IMG/VR virus record: IMGVR_UViG_3300002134_000002
Location: 1 to 20,392 of that record
Strand: one strand, 5' to 3'
Length of the DNA stretch: 20,392 nt
DNA from: a virus
In this document: piece after piece, positions 13,298 through 20,392 of the stretch
How positions within the stretch are numbered: position 1 is the first letter of the stretch
How the letters are laid out: each line of letters starts with the position of its first letter
Notes under the pieces: model-generated
What the model was told of the DNA's origin: nothing
The model's database searches: none
The model's input: only the letters and a program-made list of their open reading frames with translations
Made by a program: the position numbers and the translations under genes

Positions 13298-14427
13298 TGG
13301 GAATACTAGACGAATTACTAAAAAAATCTACAGGTATGCAATCATTACTTAATGGAAGTTTAGATGATGCTAGTGGAATGAATTCAGATTTTGAACGACC
13401 TTTTGAAGCACCCAATCCTAATTACAAACCAGATTCTAGAAGCAACCTACCTGATTTTCTTAATCCTGAAAAGCAAAAAACAATTGTTCCAAATCCAGAT
13501 TATCAAAGAAAAGAATCTCCTCTTGTAGCTGGAACAGCATTTGAAAAGAATTCACCTGTAGTTAAAGCAACCGATATATCTACCAATGGTGTAGTTCCTC
13601 CAGAAAAACCAAATGCTATAACTGAATTAGGAAAAAATCCTGGTTTGTTTAAAAATATATTTGGTATGGATATGGACAAGATGTCTGAAAACTGGAAAAA
13701 AAAAGGTGGATTTGAAGGTTTGATGGCTAATCCTGGTTTCTTATTAGGTATGTCTATATTACAAAGTTCAGCACAAGGACAATCTATTGGTAGTGGAGTA
13801 TTTGATGCGGCAGTTAAAGCTGGAACAATTTCTGCTGCGTATGCAGATAGAATTAAAGCTAGATCTAAAGTTGTAGCACCCATATCTGATGCTCAAAGAA
13901 AACAAGCTGAAGCTGCATTAACTGCAATGAATGTTGGTGGGCCAGGATGGCTAGACAAACTTAAAAATCTAGATACTAACCAAGAGGCTTTATATCAAGA
14001 AGCTCTAGACAAAGTTGCAGACAAAGCTCAAGCACTAGCAGAAAAAGAAGCTGCAAGTTCTGGGGGAAAAAGAGTTAGATTAGAGCCAAAACATTATCGT
14101 AAAGCTGTAGACGATTTAATTTTATCTGGAGAGATTGATAAACAAAAAGGATCTTTATTTGGTATAATACCTGGATCAATTACAGCTAAAGTTTCTAAAA
14201 CAGAAAAAAGTTTTAGAGCTAAAGGTGGCCCAGTCAAAGCTGGTAAAGATTATATAGTAGGTGAAGAAGGCCCAGAAATGTTTGTATCAGAAACTAACGG
14301 AACTATTATTAACAATGATGATTCTAAAGTGGTAAGTATGTTATTGGAATCCAATCCACAACTTAAGAATGTATCTAGAGCAAGAGCAGTAAAAATCTTA
14401 AAGGCAAGATTTCCTGATTACTTTTAA
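13297..14427 (+). CDS. Internal virion protein with tape-measure-like C-terminal motif
   Basis: This 376-residue protein has a proline-rich polar N-terminal third (FERPFEAPNPNYKPDSRSNL), a helical middle (GFEGLMANPGFLLGMSILQS, IKARSKVVAPISDAQRKQAE) and a charged helix (ALYQEALDKVADKAQALAEK). At residues 310-341 it carries GGPVKAGKDYIVGEEGPEMF and then NGTII, a motif best known from the C-termini of tape-measure proteins of long-tailed phages. The rest is short for a tape measure, and no tail-tube or assembly-chaperone gene is near. It is more likely an ejection protein sharing that element. The start at 13297 overlaps the previous stop, and the stop overlaps the next start. Confidence 0.6.
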   Translation: MGILDELLKKSTGMQSLLNGSLDDASGMNSDFERPFEAPNPNYKPDSRSNLPDFLNPEKQKTIVPNPDYQRKESPLVAGTAFEKNSPVVKATDISTNGVVPPEKPNAITELGKNPGLFKNIFGMDMDKMSENWKKKGGFEGLMANPGFLLGMSILQSSAQGQSIGSGVFDAAVKAGTISAAYADRIKARSKVVAPISDAQRKQAEAALTAMNVGGPGWLDKLKNLDTNQEALYQEALDKVADKAQALAEKEAASSGGKRVRLEPKHYRKAVDDLILSGEIDKQKGSLFGIIPGSITAKVSKTEKSFRAKGGPVKAGKDYIVGEEGPEMFVSETNGTIINNDDSKVVSMLLESNPQLKNVSRARAVKILKARFPDYF

Positions 14428-15275
14428 TGAAATTTGGTAGATTTTCAATATTTAAAACAGTTAAAAGAATAGGTAATAAACCTAAAATACATCCTTCGGA
14501 ATTTGGAATTGTAGGTAAAAGACCTGACACTATAAAACTTCCACCACAAAAATCTCAATCACCAGTAGCTTTTTCAGATGCTGTTGACAAGTCTGCTTTA
14601 CAACATTCAAGAGATACTTTAGGAGATGCACCACAATATCTAGGATTTAGTGATAAATCTATTAGAGAAATGGCTGGAGAAAGTATAGCACTTAGGACAG
14701 AATCTAAGTCTTATTTTTCAAAACTTAAAAAAGGTTTACAAAGAGAAAGACGATATCAAGCAAATCAGATTAAATCTGCTAGAACATTAGGTAGTGCTAG
14801 AATGATGAAGAAACAAAAAAGTCAATTCGTAATACCTGTGCAAAAATTTCAAACAAGAGAATCTCGTTCTTATACTTACAAAGCAGATGACAAAATATTA
14901 AAAGGCCCAAGAGGTACAAATAAATTTAATAAAAAAGTTAAAAAAGGAGAAGCAATACATAGAGAAGGTTTCCCTGTTACATATCGTAAAGGACAAGAAT
15001 TTGTACCAACTAAAAATTGGGGTGGGGGAGTTATGTTTCAAGGTACTCAAAAAATTAGAAAAATACCTAAGTATAAACTTAGCCAAGATGTAAGATTTTC
15101 AAAACTAAACAAAAAAGTTTCAGATAAATCTCAAAACATTTACTCAAAAACATTAGAAAAATTTACTGGAAAAGCAAAAGGAAGTTCTTTTAAAAACAAT
15201 ACTCTAAAAGAAAAAGGACTTACTTTTGAAGAATGGTCAAATCAAAAACAATTAGAACGTGACTGGGGATTTTAA
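14427..15275 (+). CDS. Lysine-rich ejection-module protein, function unknown
   Basis: The 282-residue product is very basic, with Lys/Arg clusters throughout (KTVKRIGNKPKIHPSEFGIV, SYFSKLKKGLQRERRYQANQ, TNKFNKKVKKGEAIHREGF, RFSKLNKKVSDKSQN). There is little hydrophobic core sequence and no known motif. It is almost certainly nucleic-acid-binding or otherwise able to bind polyanions, which would suit a protein packed with DNA in the head or ejected with it. The last residues (FEEWSNQKQLERDWGF) look like a short helical docking tail. It overlaps the previous stop by one base and is directly followed by the 1091-residue gene. I do not recognise a family. Confidence 0.6.
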   Translation: MKFGRFSIFKTVKRIGNKPKIHPSEFGIVGKRPDTIKLPPQKSQSPVAFSDAVDKSALQHSRDTLGDAPQYLGFSDKSIREMAGESIALRTESKSYFSKLKKGLQRERRYQANQIKSARTLGSARMMKKQKSQFVIPVQKFQTRESRSYTYKADDKILKGPRGTNKFNKKVKKGEAIHREGFPVTYRKGQEFVPTKNWGGGVMFQGTQKIRKIPKYKLSQDVRFSKLNKKVSDKSQNIYSKTLEKFTGKAKGSSFKNNTLKEKGLTFEEWSNQKQLERDWGF

Positions 15276-18200
15276 ATGTCTAATGAGTTGTATCTCAATG
15301 ATACAAATCTAAAAGATCCTGTCCAAGATCTAAACGATCCTTTAGCAGATCCTACTCAAGTACAAGAACAAACACCACCTGGATTCTTCTCAACTCTACG
15401 TAATCCTATGGAGTTAATTTTTGAAGAATCTTTACCTGCATCCTTATATCAATACGTTACTGGTAATACTAAAAAAGTCCAAGCTGAAAAAGCATTAAAA
15501 TTCTTACAAGCATACCCTCAATTACAAGGAACAGGTCAGTATAAAGAAGCTGAACGTGTATACAAAAAATATGGTTATCTGTTAGAAGAAGGTGAACAGT
15601 CTTTTGATGCTGGTGAAATAGTTAAAATGGCTAAGAAATATCCTGGAGTAGTTGGTGGGGAGTTAGTTAATATGCTATTAGCGGATCCTTATTTAATATT
15701 ATTACCTGCTACTTTGTTTGCTAAATTAGGTAGAGGTGTTGTTAATGCTGGTAAACTTAAATACTCAAGTAAGTTTAAATCATTACCTTCAACCACTAAA
15801 GATCTAATTGCGTTACAAGCTAAACGAGATATTAAACATGGTGCAATGGCATCTGTGTTATTACCATTTGCTTTTAGCACTGGATTACAATTAGGTGAAA
15901 AAGGTGAGATCTCAGCAAGTCGTACTACAGCAGAAACTACTTTTGGGGCAACAGCTGGATTACTTACCTCATTAGCATTTGGTGGTATATCAGCTTTAGC
16001 TAGTAGAGATATAGGTATTGCTCCAGAAAAGTTTAATGCAGCATTTATTAATCGTATTAAAAGTTATAAGAATCCTTTAGACGCTTTAGAATTTAATGAA
16101 AATGGAGTTATTAGATCACTAGATGATACCTTAAAAGATCTTAGATCTACAATTAAAGATTTAGATCCAGTAACAAGACATGAAATTATTCTTGGTGGTA
16201 AACCTTTTAGATTTACTAAAGCTGAAGCTGAAGCAGCTTCTATTACCTCTAGTGTAAGAACAGTTAGAGAATCAGCTTATGATGCCATTAAAAGCTCTGC
16301 TATTAAAGCTAGTAGTCTAGGAGCAATAGGTGCAGTTGCTCAATTCTTAACAGAAGAAGATGAAAAATTAAAAGAATCTTTAATTGGTTTTAGTGCTGGA
16401 GTAGGTGTGTACGCTGCATATAAAGGATTAGCTAAAGCATTTGGTTGGGCAAAGAAAGTTCCTCAAGCTACAGTTGATTTTGAAATAATGGAACAAGCTA
16501 CTAATATTCTAAATGCTAGAGTAAATAGCGAAGCTAGTAATGTTATTGTTATGTTTAAAAATGCTGTTCCTGAACCTACTAGTCGTAGGAAAATATTCCA
16601 TTACATACAAGGCACCACAGTTGATGATAAGTTAAATTTCAATCCTAGAGGCAGAGCCTTAACTAAACTTGACTTAACTTCATTGGAATTAGAAGGTGCA
16701 GAAATGATACGTAAAACATTAGATACTATTTACGATACATTACAAAGAGAATTTAAAGACATTCCTTTTACATTTAACTATAGAAGCAATTACTTACCTT
16801 TAATATTTGATGACTTTCGTGGTGCAAATAGATTTAATTACACAGATGATACAATACGTAGCTTTGGTAATGCCTCTACTTCAAGTAGATTTTTCTATAA
16901 ACGTACCTTTGATTCTATTAACGAAGCATTAAAAGCTGGTAAAAGAATTAAACCTGGCATGGATGATCCTGCTGAATTGTTGAGAGTATACACATTTGCT
17001 TTATCTAAAGCATTAACTAATAAAAACTTAATACATTATTTAAGCAATAGAAATATTGTTGTTGGTAAAACTGCTAGTAACAACCCAATAAGTCTTCGTT
17101 TATTTTACAATAAAAGAGATAGACAATTTATACCTAAGTATTACGAAGAACAGTTTAGACCATATAAGCATCGTATTTTAGGAGATCAAGAAGTTTATGT
17201 ACATCAAGATATAATAAAATCTTTAGAAATGATATTTGATGCAAGTGATGAGCCAAAACTAATGGGAGCATTGTTTACTGTCAATCTAATGATGAAACGA
17301 TTAGCTGTAGCAGCGTCATTCTTTCATGCTGGTGCTTTAGTTGAAAGTATGTTTTTTGCTGGAACTTCATTTAAAACAATAGGTAAATTTTTAAATCCAA
17401 AAAGCAGACAAGAAATTCTTGAGATGATTGAAAATCCATCACTAACAATTAAGAATATGGATAATCTTCAAACAGCAGCTAATAAATTTGGGTTTAAAAA
17501 TCTAGTTGATTTTGCTAAAGCATCTAGATTAAAAATTTCTACTCCAGAAGATGTTGGCTTTGATAGATTCTATGCAAATATAAGACAAACAGAACAGCTT
17601 ATTAATCATCAATTTGGTCTTAAAGCAACTGGGAAAATAGAAAAGGTTTTTAAATGGTTTGATAGAATTACTTGGGATCGTTTATTTTCACAAGCTAAAA
17701 TTTATACATTCTTAAGACAGCTAGATAAAATAGTAAAACCAGGAGATACTAAATCTGTTGTTTATCATAAAGCTACAATAGCCGCACAGTTTACTAATGA
17801 TGCTTTTGGTGGACAAGACTGGACAGCAATTACACAAAAAATAACAAATCCAACATACAAAAAATTAGCACAGACTTTATTTGCTCCAGGCTCTAGAGGG
17901 TATATGCAGTTACTAATGTTTGCTCCTGATTGGACAATAAGTAATCTTAGAATTATTGGAAAGAGTCTTCCTTTGTTTGAATCAGATCCTATGGCTAGAA
18001 GTATGTATCAAGCATACTTTGCAAGAGCAGCATTAATGTATGGAACTATTGGTACTGGATTAAACTATATGTTTAGTGGTCATTCTCAATTAGAAAACAA
18101 AGATCCTACTAGAATAGATCTTGGTGATGGACAAGTACTTACATTTAGTAAACAATTAATGGAGCCATTCCATTGGATTACTGATCCTCAAAATACTGCT

Positions 18201-18551
18201 CTTAAAAAAATAGGATCCTTACCAAGAGGAGTAATCGAGATACTTACTAATAAACAATATTTAACTACTAAGTGGAGTCCTAATTTAACTACTAAAGATG
18301 ATAACGCTATTGAAAAAGCCATAAAGATTGGTGGTAAAGCAGGTGAAAAATTCTTGCCTATTTGGTTACTTAGTTCTGTAAGAACAATATCTGATAGATA
18401 CGAACAAGAAGGTATTAGTGCAGACTTAGCTTCTGACGTTGGCTTAGATTATGTATTAGGACAACTAGGTCATCCAAGATACAAAGGCCCTCGTACCAGT
18501 GCATACAAATTAAAAGGCTTAGCTAGATCTCCATACGAAACACTGTTCTAA
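15276..18551 (+). CDS. Large ejection / internal virion protein (1091 residues)
   Basis: This is the largest product, with a size like the large ejection proteins of podoviruses (T7 gp16 is about 1300). The N-terminus is polar (DPLADPTQVQEQTPPGFFST). Several hydrophobic or amphipathic segments occur: PGVVGGELVNMLLADPYLIL (about 133-152), MASVLLPFAFSTGLQLG (about 190-208), TFGATAGLLTSLAFGGISA, and SFFHAGALVESMFFAGTSF in the later half. A C-terminal region from about 835 onward holds NDAFGGQDW (residue 841) and FAPDWTISNLRIIGKSLP (residue 882), with hydrophobic segments after it (RAALMYGTIGTGLNYMFSG). No lysozyme or protease motif was found. It probably forms part of the trans-envelope conduit. 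The exact family is unknown to me. A 44-base gap follows the stop. Confidence 0.6.
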   Translation: MSNELYLNDTNLKDPVQDLNDPLADPTQVQEQTPPGFFSTLRNPMELIFEESLPASLYQYVTGNTKKVQAEKALKFLQAYPQLQGTGQYKEAERVYKKYGYLLEEGEQSFDAGEIVKMAKKYPGVVGGELVNMLLADPYLILLPATLFAKLGRGVVNAGKLKYSSKFKSLPSTTKDLIALQAKRDIKHGAMASVLLPFAFSTGLQLGEKGEISASRTTAETTFGATAGLLTSLAFGGISALASRDIGIAPEKFNAAFINRIKSYKNPLDALEFNENGVIRSLDDTLKDLRSTIKDLDPVTRHEIILGGKPFRFTKAEAEAASITSSVRTVRESAYDAIKSSAIKASSLGAIGAVAQFLTEEDEKLKESLIGFSAGVGVYAAYKGLAKAFGWAKKVPQATVDFEIMEQATNILNARVNSEASNVIVMFKNAVPEPTSRRKIFHYIQGTTVDDKLNFNPRGRALTKLDLTSLELEGAEMIRKTLDTIYDTLQREFKDIPFTFNYRSNYLPLIFDDFRGANRFNYTDDTIRSFGNASTSSRFFYKRTFDSINEALKAGKRIKPGMDDPAELLRVYTFALSKALTNKNLIHYLSNRNIVVGKTASNNPISLRLFYNKRDRQFIPKYYEEQFRPYKHRILGDQEVYVHQDIIKSLEMIFDASDEPKLMGALFTVNLMMKRLAVAASFFHAGALVESMFFAGTSFKTIGKFLNPKSRQEILEMIENPSLTIKNMDNLQTAANKFGFKNLVDFAKASRLKISTPEDVGFDRFYANIRQTEQLINHQFGLKATGKIEKVFKWFDRITWDRLFSQAKIYTFLRQLDKIVKPGDTKSVVYHKATIAAQFTNDAFGGQDWTAITQKITNPTYKKLAQTLFAPGSRGYMQLLMFAPDWTISNLRIIGKSLPLFESDPMARSMYQAYFARAALMYGTIGTGLNYMFSGHSQLENKDPTRIDLGDGQVLTFSKQLMEPFHWITDPQNTALKKIGSLPRGVIEILTNKQYLTTKWSPNLTTKDDNAIEKAIKIGGKAGEKFLPIWLLSSVRTISDRYEQEGISADLASDVGLDYVLGQLGHPRYKGPRTSAYKLKGLARSPYETLF

Positions 18552-18595
18552 AATCGTAGGTAGATTTTTAAAACAAATACTAGTATAAATTAAGA
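18552..18595 (+). other. Short intergenic gap before the phosphoesterase gene
   Basis: Forty-four AT-rich bases hold a weak stem (AAAATC against GATTTT, seven-base loop, starting just at the upstream stop), the palindrome TACTAGTA and a TATAAAT string from 18584. A late promoter or weak terminator is possible, but nothing here is decisive, and no ribosome site is seen before 18596 beyond AAGA. Confidence 0.3.
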
Positions 18596-19297
18596 ATGTA
18601 TAAATCAATACTTGTCATATCTGACACTCATGTTCCTTACCATCACAAGGATTTATTTCCTTTTCTAAAGGAAGTTAAAAAACAACTTAACCCAGATAAG
18701 GTGGTTCATATCGGTGATGAATTAGATAAACACGCTTTATCATTTCACGATAATGATCCAGATCTTCCTAGTGCAGGAGATGAACTAAGAATATCATTAC
18801 CTATTATAAAAGAAATGGAGAAGCTATTTCCTCACGTTGATCTTTTAGATTCAAATCACGGATCGCTTGTTTACAGGAGATCATTAAAATATGGAATACC
18901 AAAAGCATATCTTAAACACTACAATGATTTTCTACAGGTAGGTAAAGGATGGCAATGGCATGATGACCTAACACTTACAACTCCTCTTGGCCCCGTTTAT
19001 TTCTGTCATGGAAAGATTGCTGATGTACTTACACTTGCTCAATCTATGGGAATGAGTTGCGTACAAGGGCATTATCACAGTTCATTTAATATTAAATACT
19101 ATGGAAATTCTTTAGGGTTGTATTATGGATTACAAGTTGGCTGCCTAATTGATAAAGACTCATTAGCTTTTAGATACAACAAAACTCAAAGGGCTAGACC
19201 TATCATAGGCTGTGCTGGTATAATACAAGGACTACCTAAACTTATACCAATGGTGTTAGATAAACATGGACGATGGATCGGAAAAATTTATTCCTAG
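18596..19297 (+). CDS. Metallophosphoesterase, calcineurin-like
   Basis: The 233-residue protein has the ordered metal-binding motifs of the calcineurin-like superfamily: SDTHVP (D10, H12), GDELD (D41, D44), SNHG (N87, H88; the usual first glycine is replaced by serine), CHGK (H138) and GHYH (H159, H161). These hold the dimetal centre that hydrolyses phosphoesters. The substrate is not evident; phage members have been suggested to act on nucleic acids or nucleotide signals, and the sequence does not decide this. The start ATG at 18596 has no strong ribosome site. Its 3' end overlaps the start of the muramidase-like gene by 32 bases, an overlap larger than others in the window. The enzyme is likely cytoplasmic, since no signal peptide is visible. 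Confidence 0.85.
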   Translation: MYKSILVISDTHVPYHHKDLFPFLKEVKKQLNPDKVVHIGDELDKHALSFHDNDPDLPSAGDELRISLPIIKEMEKLFPHVDLLDSNHGSLVYRRSLKYGIPKAYLKHYNDFLQVGKGWQWHDDLTLTTPLGPVYFCHGKIADVLTLAQSMGMSCVQGHYHSSFNIKYYGNSLGLYYGLQVGCLIDKDSLAFRYNKTQRARPIIGCAGIIQGLPKLIPMVLDKHGRWIGKIYS

Positions 19298-19697
19298 AGG
19301 GATTAGAAACAATAATCCAGGAAACATAAAGAAAAACTCAGTTGATTGGAATGGACTTGTTCCTAAAGATGAACAAACCGACAATACATTTTTTATATTT
19401 GAAAGTCCTAAATACGGAATTAGAGCATTAAGTAAGATACTGATTACTTACAGAAGTTATGGATTAACTAATATCTACTCTATTGTTAATCGTTATGCTC
19501 CACCTATTGAAAATAACACAGAGAGTTATAAAGAATTTATCTCTGCTAAAGCAGGTGTAGGAATACTACAAAATTTAGAAAATACTATAGAAGACTACTT
19601 ACCTATCGTTAAAGCTATTATTGAAATGGAAAACGGGGTTCAACCATATGATGAAGAAACAATTTTAGAAGGGATGTATTTAGCATGGAATCAATAA
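19266..19697 (+). CDS. Muramidase-like / virion lysin candidate
   Basis: This 143-residue protein contains RGIRNNNPGNIKKNSVDWNG (residues 11-30), FFIFESPKYGIRALSKILIT (42-61), then YGLTNIYSIVNRYAPPIENN (65-84). It is the pattern of a family found in phage structural lysins and P5-like proteins believed to act on peptidoglycan. The catalytic residue cannot be fixed by eye. The first in-frame ATG is at 19266, inside the previous gene, and the conserved RGIRNNNPGN comes only 10 residues later, so a later start would lose the motif. No signal peptide is visible, so export would need a holin or it acts from the virion. Its stop is overlapped by the next ATG (19697). Confidence 0.72.
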   Translation: MDDGSEKFIPRGIRNNNPGNIKKNSVDWNGLVPKDEQTDNTFFIFESPKYGIRALSKILITYRSYGLTNIYSIVNRYAPPIENNTESYKEFISAKAGVGILQNLENTIEDYLPIVKAIIEMENGVQPYDEETILEGMYLAWNQ

Positions 19698-19798
19698 TGA
19701 AGTTTATCAATCACATTGCAGGTAGAATAGAAAATTATACTTGGCGTAAGTTGTACGCTAACAGGTGCAATAGAAAACATAACTGTAGGTGCAAATGA
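19697..19798 (+). CDS. 33-residue Cys- and Lys/Arg-rich peptide, function unknown
   Basis: ATG at 19697 in a TAATG overlap opens a 33-residue frame, KFINHIAGRIENYTWRKLYA then NRCNRKHNCRCK. It is very basic, with three cysteines in a C-x5-C-x-C pattern and a histidine between, so metal binding is possible but not shown. Its TGA overlaps the ATG of the next gene (ATGA at 19795), so the coupling on both sides supports translation. No relatives are recognised. Confidence 0.5.
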   Translation: MKFINHIAGRIENYTWRKLYANRCNRKHNCRCK

Positions 19799-20043
19799 AA
19801 AGTGCTGCTTGGCAACGTAAAGAAGGTAAAAATCCAAAAGGTGGATTAAATGCTAAAGGTCGTGCAAGTTATAAAAGACAAACTGGTGGTACTTTAAAAG
19901 CACCAAGTAAAAAAGTTGGTAACAAACGCAGAGCATCTTTCTGTGCAAGAATGAGTGGCATGAAGTCTAAACTTACTTCTGCTAAAACAGCTAGAGATCC
20001 CAACAGTAGAATTAATAAATCTTTAAGAGCATGGAATTGTTAG
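19795..20043 (+). CDS. DUF6321-like basic protein
   Basis: The product is 82 residues from ATG at 19795. A GTG six bases upstream is possible, but the ATG matches the usual family start (MKSAAWQRKEGKNPKGGLNA) and shares an ATGA overlap with the preceding frame. Recognisable segments are SAAWQRKEGKNPKGGLNAKG, RASYKRQTGGTLKAP, KRRASFCARMSGMKSK and the end SLRAWNC. This small, highly basic family occurs in phages and bacteria and is of unknown function; composition suggests binding to nucleic acid. Its ARDPNSRINKSLRAW end matches the usual C-terminal part. A GTG-started gene begins one base after its stop. Confidence 0.72.
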   Translation: MKSAAWQRKEGKNPKGGLNAKGRASYKRQTGGTLKAPSKKVGNKRRASFCARMSGMKSKLTSAKTARDPNSRINKSLRAWNC

Positions 20044-20044
20044 T

Positions 20045-20392
20045 GTGACTTACAAATTAGGTATAGTTGGTAGTAGAGTATGGACTAACAAAGTAGGACA
20101 AGTTTGGAATATAAAAATAAAAAATCCAAAAAAATATGTGTTTGAGAAAATGGATAAATATGTTTCTAAACATGGTAAACCATCTTTAGTTATATCTGGT
20201 GGGGCCAAAGGTGCTGATACATATGGTGTAGAATGGGCTAGATCTAAAGGTATACCTGTTAAAGAATATGTACCGGATCAAAGATTAATTAATATTTCTG
20301 GTTTTGCAAAAGCAGCTTTAACAAGAAATACAGATATAGTTAATTCTTCAGATAGAATTGTAGCTTTTTGGGATAAAAAAAGCACAGGTACT
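20045..20392 (+). CDS. SLOG / YspA-like nucleotide-binding protein (3' truncated by window end)
   Basis: A GTG at 20045 opens 116 codons to the window edge without a stop. Residues 6-14 (GIVGSRVWT), 48-61 (LVISGGAKGADTYG), 62-74 (VEWARSKGIPVKE), RN at 94-95 and 103-116 (DRIVAFWDKKSTGT) match, in order, the YspA-like SLOG family (DUF2493 type). That is a Rossmann-like fold that binds nucleotides or nucleotide-derived ligands. The usual 'G.AA..RN..' segment is seen as FAKAALTRN. The family is about this long, so only a short C-terminal piece is probably missing. GTG is the sole plausible start, since the preceding frame stops at 20043 and no ATG precedes the G-S-R motif. The role in the phage, including any link to host nucleotide signalling, is unknown. 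Confidence 0.78.
   Translation, partial: MTYKLGIVGSRVWTNKVGQVWNIKIKNPKKYVFEKMDKYVSKHGKPSLVISGGAKGADTYGVEWARSKGIPVKEYVPDQRLINISGFAKAALTRNTDIVNSSDRIVAFWDKKSTGT

Noticed and set aside
18584-18590. TATAAAT as a T4-type late promoter
   Set aside because: It is one base off the usual TATAAATA string, AT-rich DNA yields such strings by chance, and it lies only about six bases before the ATG, too close for a normal leader.
1-20392. tRNA genes or an integration site
   Set aside because: Gaps between genes are at most about 100 bases and show no cloverleaf; no integrase or repeat of attachment-site type was found.

Overview
The window is a gene-dense, AT-rich segment of a tailed phage. All supported genes lie on the + strand with almost no intergenic space, and many neighbours share TAATG or ATGA stop/start overlaps. 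The head genes (SU10/DUF5309-type coat protein), an adaptor and a nozzle of P22 gp10 type, a series of ejection-type proteins, and the lack of any tail tube, sheath or baseplate gene point to a short-tailed phage (podovirus). Low GC and the style of the fibre proteins resemble phages of marine Alphaproteobacteria such as SAR11, SAR116 or roseobacters. The host assignment is inference; nothing in the window names the host.

Layout. Positions 1-2365 are the head-assembly module: a gene end that may be the portal, a small helical protein, an acidic coiled-coil scaffold and the major capsid protein. The coat gene and the next gene are each followed by a GC-rich hairpin with a GAAA loop, the only conspicuous non-coding structures seen. 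Positions 2472-5736 carry three small beta-rich or unknown proteins, the head-tail adaptor, the tail nozzle and a 50-residue protein. Positions 5745-10626 are the host-recognition module: a 568-residue fibre, a 108-residue beta protein, then three consecutive adhesin/assembly-chaperone pairs. The first and third pairs are recognisably duplicated and diverged. Positions 10628-11178 hold a small membrane protein (holin candidate), a possible 21-residue ORF and a second 108-residue beta protein.

Positions 11179-18551 appear to be the DNA-ejection/internal-virion module: a GNAT-fold protein, a glycine-rich protein with a hydrophobic tail, a low-complexity protein with an internal repeat, a protein with a tape-measure-like C-terminal motif, a lysine-rich protein and a 1091-residue protein with several hydrophobic segments. 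Positions 18596-20392 carry accessory and lysis-type genes: a metallophosphoesterase, a muramidase-like protein overlapping it, a 33-residue Cys/Arg/Lys-rich peptide, a DUF6321-type basic protein and a SLOG/YspA-like protein cut off by the window end.

The region is probably transcribed as one or a few long late operons. The hairpins after the coat gene and after the following gene may set how much of the most abundant proteins is made relative to the rest. No tRNA, CRISPR array, IS element, integrase or attachment site was found, and no reverse-strand frame looks like a gene. The best candidate for something underdescribed is the array of three adhesin/chaperone cassettes between two same-sized beta proteins.
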